The notes under the pieces were generated by a model. It was given only the letters and a program-made list of their open reading frames with translations, was not told the DNA's origin and searched no databases. From positions 26,384,574 to 26,448,573 of the forward strand of contig OX579633.1 in assembly GCA_951230915.1 (NCBI GenBank): DNA of 64,000 bases, read 5' to 3'. The position numbers were made by a program, and so were the translations under genes. The stretch comes from Antitrichia curtipendula (lineage: Eukaryota; Streptophyta; Bryopsida; Hypnales; Leucodontaceae). Shown here piece by piece: positions 58,623 to 64,000 of this stretch. The stretch's first letter is position 1; each line of letters opens with the position of its first letter.

Positions 58623-59423
58623 TCAAAGGAATACCGATTCGGACTGATCATCATCTGACTCACTGGACTCTGATCCCGAATCCTCGACGATTCGCTTGCG
58701 CTTGAAAGACAACGGACTACGCAGGGAATTCTTTCTGCCATCGCCGCTTTCAGGGGCACTCTTCAACGGCCGCTTCGAATTGGGAGTTAGAGACGGTGTT
58801 GGAGACGCTTGCAAACGAGTACTTTTCCTGATACTCCGGTTAGGAGTAGGCTTGTCTGATTGCAACCTCTGCATAAAACCTTCCAAATCATCGTCACTGT
58901 CGTCGTCGCTTTCAGGAATCGGTTGCTCCCTCCGACCTCTACGAGCTCTAGATATCACTACCGGGGCTTGGTTCTGCGTATCGTCATCAGATATTATACG
59001 TCGCGGAGCCAGCTTCCCCCGTTTGGAGACTTTCGCGTTTCCTGGTGATTCTAACATCCTCTCAATAGGCGTCCTGTGTTTCTCTAGCGCCGACGCGGTA
59101 GACTCCTTTCTCTCACGCTTTTTCTTTCCAAAAGAAAGTTTGTCCCGTACTTTCTTCGGTGGCGGAGTTTCATCGTCCTCATCCTCATCGCTCTCTTCCA
59201 TGTTGCGGAGCTTGTTCATGCGACCTTCAATCTTCCCACTCATGCGCTTGCGCTTCGCAGCAGTACCTCCCATTTTCCAGCTCGCTTCACTCGCCCACTT
59301 CAACAATCTCGCATTCACAGGCTCTGGGGGATCGATTCTAGAGTCATTGAACTTAACATCACAGTAAATGCGTGGACGCGGCAGAAGCCTCCCGTAAAAC
59401 TTCGCAGGGTTCAGTCCCACCAT
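58623..59423 (-). CDS. Conserved plant nuclear protein of unknown function
   Basis: 266 residues from ATG 59423 (context AAAGATGG) to TGA 58623-58625. The frame stays open upstream to 59582, but the conserved sequence begins at this Met. Residues 4-53 (LNPAKFYGRLLPRPRIY, DVKFNDSRIDPP, LLKWASEASWKMGG) form a block I recall from plant proteins of unknown function, with FYG..LPRPRIY and W..EA.W.MGG as its marks. The rest is low-complexity and nuclear in character: acidic runs (EESDEDEDDE 77-86, ESDDDSDDDLEG 171-182, SESDDDQSES 254-263) alternate with basic clusters (KKVRDKLSFGKKKRERK 90-106; KRKR 241-244) that could serve as nuclear localisation signals. No zinc finger or enzyme motif. A GT at the very end (TCG|GTATTC) leaves open a further 3' exon. 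Five E2F-type sites lie upstream (60276-60467), suggesting expression in S phase. Confidence 0.75.
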   Translation of the reverse strand: MVGLNPAKFYGRLLPRPRIYCDVKFNDSRIDPPEPVNARLLKWASEASWKMGGTAAKRKRMSGKIEGRMNKLRNMEESDEDEDDETPPPKKVRDKLSFGKKKRERKESTASALEKHRTPIERMLESPGNAKVSKRGKLAPRRIISDDDTQNQAPVVISRARRGRREQPIPESDDDSDDDLEGFMQRLQSDKPTPNRSIRKSTRLQASPTPSLTPNSKRPLKSAPESGDGRKNSLRSPLSFKRKRIVEDSGSESSESDDDQSESVFL

Positions 59424-60275
59424 CTTTCCTCTACCAGTGTAATGCAACCGGACACCACTACACTTTACTTCACCACACTCCAGCACTCGGAACAGCACAA
59501 AAACTCTAAACCAGCAACGAAATCTCTCTTCCAACAGAATAACCGTATTACGAAAGAGAGACCACGCAGAAACTAACGTCAAGTTATATACTCTTCTCCG
59601 AAGAGATTGTAGCGATAAAAAACGGAAAGATCAGTGCCAAAGGCAAAAGGAACGAGAAGAGAAACAGTATAACCAACTCCTAAATGGCACAATAGTATCA
59701 CACCGCTATAATCCTGATCGCTCAAACTCGCAAGTGGCAGTGCAACTTGACCTCTTGAAATATCGTTAGTAACAATATCGCACACTCACAGTGCTCACGC
59801 TCACTCAACGATGAAATCTCTCTCCCAGAAATTCCCCTCTCAAATTAACATGCGTACTGCGAAAGAGATCGAGATCACATAAAGATTCGCACCAAGTAGT
59901 GCTCTTCTCCGATAAGATTATCGCGGTGACCAACGCAAAAATCCTTGCCAAGAGAGTCTCAGCAGCACAAACGGAGAGAAACAGCAGTATCCTCTAAAAC
60001 TCACCAAAACACTAAGCTTACCGAAAAATGTCAAGTGAATCACGCAGCTGACCTCCGACTCAGAAATGCATCACCGATTCTGGATTGACCAACACAGAGT
60101 TCACGATATATGGCAGGATTAGCTCGCAGAGAGAAGGCCTGGCGTTGCACGGCTCTATTGGGCAGGCTTAGCGCCCTGGCTGACTTGCGTAGATGGGAAG
60201 GGATGGATGTTTCCCGGTGGTGGATATGACAGAGGAGACATCTAGAGAGCTCATAGATGTGCAATATCAGAAAAA
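59424..60275 (-). other. 5' leader of the conserved nuclear protein gene
   Basis: Between the start codon and the E2F-site cluster. It may contain a leader intron (donor-like CGGTAAGC on the - strand near 60016), not proven. Two similar stretches (AAGAGATTGTAGCGATAA near 59605 and TAAGATTATCGCGGTGA near 59915, each after CTCTTCTCCGA) show a small internal duplication. The short frames here are not called. Confidence 0.4.
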
Positions 60276-60467
60276 TTTGGCGGGGAACGGTCTTCTTCCC
60301 GCGCTTTCTAAATTGGAAGGGCGGGAGGGGTATACCGGTAACCGCTTGGGAATGGGTTATGAATGCGACATCGCGGGAATGGAGTCGTTGGTGGTTTCGG
60401 GACGGTGATGTATGGTGACTTGTTGGTCAGGTCATCTCCCGCGAAATATTAAATGACTTTCCCGCGC
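60276..60467 (-). promoter_or_regulatory. Cluster of five E2F-type sites
   Basis: TTTGGCGGGG (60276-60285), TTCCCGCGC (60296-60304), CGCGGGAA (60372-60379), TCCCGCGAAA (60437-60446) and TTTCCCGCGC (60458-60467) fit the E2F consensus TTTSSCGC/GCGSSAAA. Five in about 190 bp, at the expected position upstream of the gene on the - strand. In plants such sites drive G1/S expression of replication and repair genes. Confidence 0.6.
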
Positions 60468-60479
60468 TTTGGAGACGGT

Positions 60480-61248
60480 TGGCTAGGCTGGGTACATGTA
60501 CGCAGCGTGCAAATTTTCTACGAATTTTAGAATATGGCTACAGGGGCACCCAATATTATCATCACGTACTGTTGTAGATTAGAAAATTGCACGTAATTGC
60601 TCCTCCTCCTTGCATCATACTGTACTGTACATCACTGTTCATCTCAAAACCTGAATTTATAGTAGTTTAATTATTTTTGTAAAACATGTGAAAGAGGCAG
60701 GGTTCCAACACAATTTAGTATACATTATTTGGACACTGTATGAATAAATTATGAATTTTCAAAGTTTAGTGTCCAAGTACACAAAAATTCAACAAAAGGC
60801 TCTAATAAACTTTCATGTTGTGATTGTATACATCTTGTGATAGACTTTCATATTGTAATTGTATGAGGTAACTACACCTAAACTTGCACAGACAAGCGAT
60901 TCAACATGGTTCCCATTATTATATTGGAATTTTTTTTGTAGGGTCATATTAGTAGTGAAAAGGGGATCCTAATTTCTCTTAGAATGCATTTTTTGAACAT
61001 CATATAAATAAACTAAGATTTTTTTCAATACTAAAAATAAGTGTTCCTAAAAGCAATCATAGACTCTCATAAAATAGTAGGTATACATTTTAGGCAAGAA
61101 TATCTAGTGTGCCATTTTAGGTAGCGTGCCATCATGTTGTAATTGTGTACATCTTATGATAGACTTTTATATTGTGATTGTATACATCTTGTGATAGTCT
61201 TTCATCTTGTGTAGGAAAATGTGACACTTTTTGATCGTGTTGATTATG
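60480..61248. other. AT-rich spacer, nothing recognised
   Basis: A phrase ATCTTGTGATAGACTTTCAT recurs three times with variation (60833, 61148, 61183). No gene. Confidence 0.45.
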
Positions 61249-61252
61249 TTAA

Positions 61253-61992
61253 CCCCTAAAGGAAAAAACTGCGTTTTTTGGCAACATAGCGATTTTGGGC
61301 AGCTCGCTATGAATGGAGTTCTTAATATTTTTTTTTGAAAATTTCACAAAACATGTGCCCTAGGATTAGCTTTAGGGTCCAACAATTTTCAAAACTTTTG
61401 ACTACATTGTTAAAAATTTATAACATGATATGTGATTTTCATTGCTCGGCGGGCAGCTTGGGCAGCTCAAAAAACTTCCTGAAAAATCACTTTAAAAAAA
61501 AGTTTTAAATTTAAATTGGTTCTTTAGGTTTATCTAAGAGTGGGAAGCTTTGAATCATTCCATTTGGATTAATGAGTCAAAAGTTATGAGGATTTTTAGT
61601 TTGCGAGTAGGTATGGTTTTCATGGACTCCATACCTACCCGCAAACTAAAAATCCTCATAACTTTTGACTCATTAATTCAAATGGAATGATTCAAAGCTT
61701 CCCACTCTTAAATAAACCTAAAGAACCAATTTCAAATTTTTATTTTTTTCAAAAGTGATTTTCAAAGAAGTTTTTTTTTCTGCCCGGGCTGCCCGCCGAG
61801 CATTGAAAATGACATACCATGCAATAACTTTTGAACCATGTAGTCAAAAGTCATGAAAATTGTTGGGCCTTAAAGATACTCCTTGGGCACTTCTTCTGTG
61901 AAAATTTGAGAGAAAATAAATAAAAATTTCATTCGTAGTGAGCTGCCCAAAATCGCTATGTTGTCAAAAAACGGTGTTTGGTCCTTTAGGGG
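61253..61992. mobile_element. TTAA-flanked piggyBac-like element, nearly perfect fold-back
   Basis: Starts CCCCTAAAGG after TTAA (61249-61252) and ends CCTTTAGGGG before TTAA (61993-61996). It is 740 bp. The two halves are inverted copies meeting near 61622 (GGTTTTCATGGACTCC centre), with longest near-identity at the centre (AACTAAAAATCCTCATAACT and its complement) and some drift toward the ends. RNA from it would form a long hairpin. Non-coding. Confidence 0.8.
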
Positions 61993-61996
61993 TTAA

Positions 61997-62671
61997 TACA
62001 TATGTTAGTGCAACTAGGTGTAGTACTGCTTTGTAGATGCAATCCATATGTGAAAGTCATCTATGCATCCATATGACATTATTTGGTACTTCACATATCC
62101 TTGAAACTTGAAACTACTGGAATGACAATGACTTTCCTTACTTTTCATATTCAAATCTCTTGAATTTCATACAATGCATAAAACCCATTTATGTTACAAA
62201 CTTGTGAATTTTATATTTTGAATCAGTATTTGAATAGACAGTATTCTGAACTTCCTTCTCTAACCAAGAGGTTTTATACTGATTCGCACTCTCACAAAAA
62301 CCATAAACCATGTGCGTGAACAGATGATAATTTTGAGTTCAACGATAAATTTCTCCCCGCATGAAAAGCATTGAAATTTGTCACTAGTAGGGGGATTCAG
62401 AGCTGGCTTGAAGAAGCAGGTATAGTTTCAGACTCGTGGTTGAAAACTCTATGACAAAGTTAGTATTTTGAGGAACAAAGAATCATGTTCTGCCCAATTT
62501 GGAAATAAACCTGCAAATTGTGGAGCAAGAATCAAGATGTCCAACAACGCTAACTAACTACAGCAGCGGCTCCCATGCCATTCTGCACCATCAGTTCCTC
62601 GCATATTCTGACCACACCATCATCTCTGATTTTCAGCTTCCACTGAAGAGACAACCCACAAAAAATGATGC
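61997..62671. other. Spacer and probable 3' flank of the AP endonuclease 2 gene
   Basis: AT-rich to about 62500, then mixed composition up to the stop codon at 62672-62674. No other gene seen. Confidence 0.4.
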
Positions 62672-63968
62672 TTAAGACAATCTCTTAATTTGCCCCTTTG
62701 TAGGAGCATTCCACTCGAAGTAGTCACACCTGGCCTCAGGATTTGAAGATGGGCCCTGCATACACAACCTCTCAAGAGCTTAGCAACTCGTAACGGACCT
62801 ATCTGCAATCCAACGTAGAGCCAGAACGCACCATCCAAGTAGCGCCAATTAGATAACTGGGGCATTAAGGTTCATTAGTTGCACTCCTCATTCTATCTAG
62901 TGTGGCATTTAAAATGCAGTTGCCCCTAAATTGACAGAACCAATAGATCATTCCACTTGGAACCAATTCGAGGGATAGTGACAATTGCTAGCCCGCCATC
63001 ACAGCCGTTGTCCAAATTACATAGAACGAAGAGTGTAATTGGAAGTTAACGACCAATTGCGTGCCCACACCTGCTAATGGGAAGGTCACGAGTTGGGAGT
63101 TGGGCTTTGAAGTTGGTTACCTAATCCTACTTGCTTTGTGAAGGCAGATTAGCAGTTTAAGCCCCGGACTATGTAGCACAGCTATTTTATTTGGCCAAAA
63201 TTGGGAAGTTACTACTCAAGGCAATTCAATTGTTTAATATTGGTGCTACGAAATGAAGCGTAAGATGGGATTAAATGGAGACCGCACCTGAGCTCGAGCA
63301 CAGCAGTGGAAAGTTCTTCCGAGGTTAGGACCTGCCTTCTTCACTACCCGTACAGCACATGGCTCATTGTGGCCTGAGCACATCGGGACCCTCTTCATGG
63401 TCTTCTGAATTCTTTGCCATTCAGCTTTCGCTGCTAAATTCGTACTTGTTTCGAAACTGGTCTTCTCCAGTTCACTTGTGCTGGTACTCTGAGACCAGTC
63501 AACAGGATCCTCATTGATAGCTTGACTGGTTGACAGTGGCAGGATATTACCACTTGAAATTTGGGAAGCACTAGAGTCATCAGCAAGGAATGAAGGAGTA
63601 CAATGTTGGTCGTCTCCTTGTACTAAACTGGTTTTCACAAGAGTTTCCGAGTCTGAAGGTTGAGCGACTATGCTCACATCCTCAGTATTCTCCTTCCCTT
63701 TGGCTGCTGGGGGCATGAAGAAAGACCGAAGGTTCTTTTGTTTACACTTTTGGGAATCAATCTTCGTCGCCGCCTTAGTCATATTCTTCTTCACAAGAGC
63801 GGCTGTGGGTGGCGATTTTTTAAGCCTCACTTCCTTCACCTCAGAGCATGATTTAATCTCAGTGAACTCACTCCCGGCAGGTCTTTTCTGTAATAAGGAT
63901 ACTGCACGACCAGCCCAGACCTCCGTAAGTACAAATTCAAACTGAGACCGGAAGTATTTGAGAAAATT
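62672..63968 (-). CDS. APE2: AP endonuclease 2, C-terminal exons (partial at the window edge)
   Basis: Exon 63968-63288 (acceptor TTTTTGACAG on its upstream side; donor CAG|GTGCGG) and last exon 62755-62672 after acceptor TATGCAG, stop TAA 62672-62674. Intron 62756-63287. The visible 254 residues hold a PCNA-interacting peptide (QKNLRSFF, 63740-63717) and a C-terminal Zf-GRF zinc ribbon split by the intron: VPMCSGHNEPCAVRVVKKAG, NLGRTFHCCARAQ | GPSSNPEARCDYFEW. That order (PIP box, Ser-rich linker, WQRIQ..M, Zf-GRF ending in C.YFEW) is characteristic of APE2/APEX2, the nuclear exonuclease-phosphatase family enzyme that acts at AP sites and blocked 3' ends and binds PCNA and single-stranded DNA. 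The catalytic EEP domain would lie beyond 64000 and is not seen. The exact upstream edge of the first exon is less certain. Confidence 0.88.
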
Positions 63969-64000
63969 CTGTCAAAAATCTATTTTTGCAATGCCAACTA

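Noticed and set aside
58696..59367. 223-codon + strand frame
   Set aside because: Mirror of the - strand nuclear protein gene; Ser/Phe-rich translation arises from its acidic and basic repeats.

Overview
The window reads as nuclear DNA of a land plant. The genes are plant-type with short GT-AG introns (a serine-rich-like protein with a Cys/His N-terminal motif, a plant nuclear protein with a conserved N-terminal block, and AP endonuclease 2), and the transposons are typical of plants (CACTA, Stowaway, BED-finger hAT, copia). The very AT-rich, repeat-dense spacers and the style of the hAT transposases make me lean towards a non-seed plant (bryophyte or fern), but that is inference from memory and no search was possible.

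Genes are few and sit in islands of higher GC: a two-exon serine-rich-like gene (29018-29582, +), a conserved nuclear protein gene with a cluster of E2F-type sites upstream (58623-59423, -; sites 60276-60467), and the 3' part of an AP endonuclease 2 gene (62672-63968, -) that runs off the right edge. The last two may both belong to S-phase or genome-maintenance functions.

The rest is mobile DNA in layers. 2804-9566 is a 6.8 kb CACTA element with 3-bp target duplications (TTA), inverted subterminal arrays built on GCAACTA, decayed CACTA genes, and captured fragments of an RNase H1 N-terminal domain and a copia RNase H. 38757-43507 is a full-length hAT element with an exact 8-bp target duplication and a five-exon transposase broken by four stops and a frameshift. 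A second hAT relic lies at 47239-48060 and a Tc1/mariner relic at 56695-57240. Small non-autonomous elements with visible ends occur at 12063, 20686, 22313, 24672, 31785, 51131 and 54752.

The most unusual component is a family of 0.6-0.95 kb repeats seen about ten times. They begin CCCCTAAAGG, end CCTTTAGGGG, and in most copies are flanked on both sides by TTAA. One copy has inserted into another, and a third copy in the same window shows the empty site with a single TTAA. TTAA is therefore a target-site duplication, as in the piggyBac superfamily. Several copies are long fold-backs, one nearly perfect over 740 bp.

A 2.8 kb tandem duplication (14011-16767 and 17184-20076) accounts for much of the left-centre. 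Remaining stretches are AT-rich spacer in which I see no gene. There is no sign of bacterial genes, CRISPR arrays, rRNA or intact tRNA genes.
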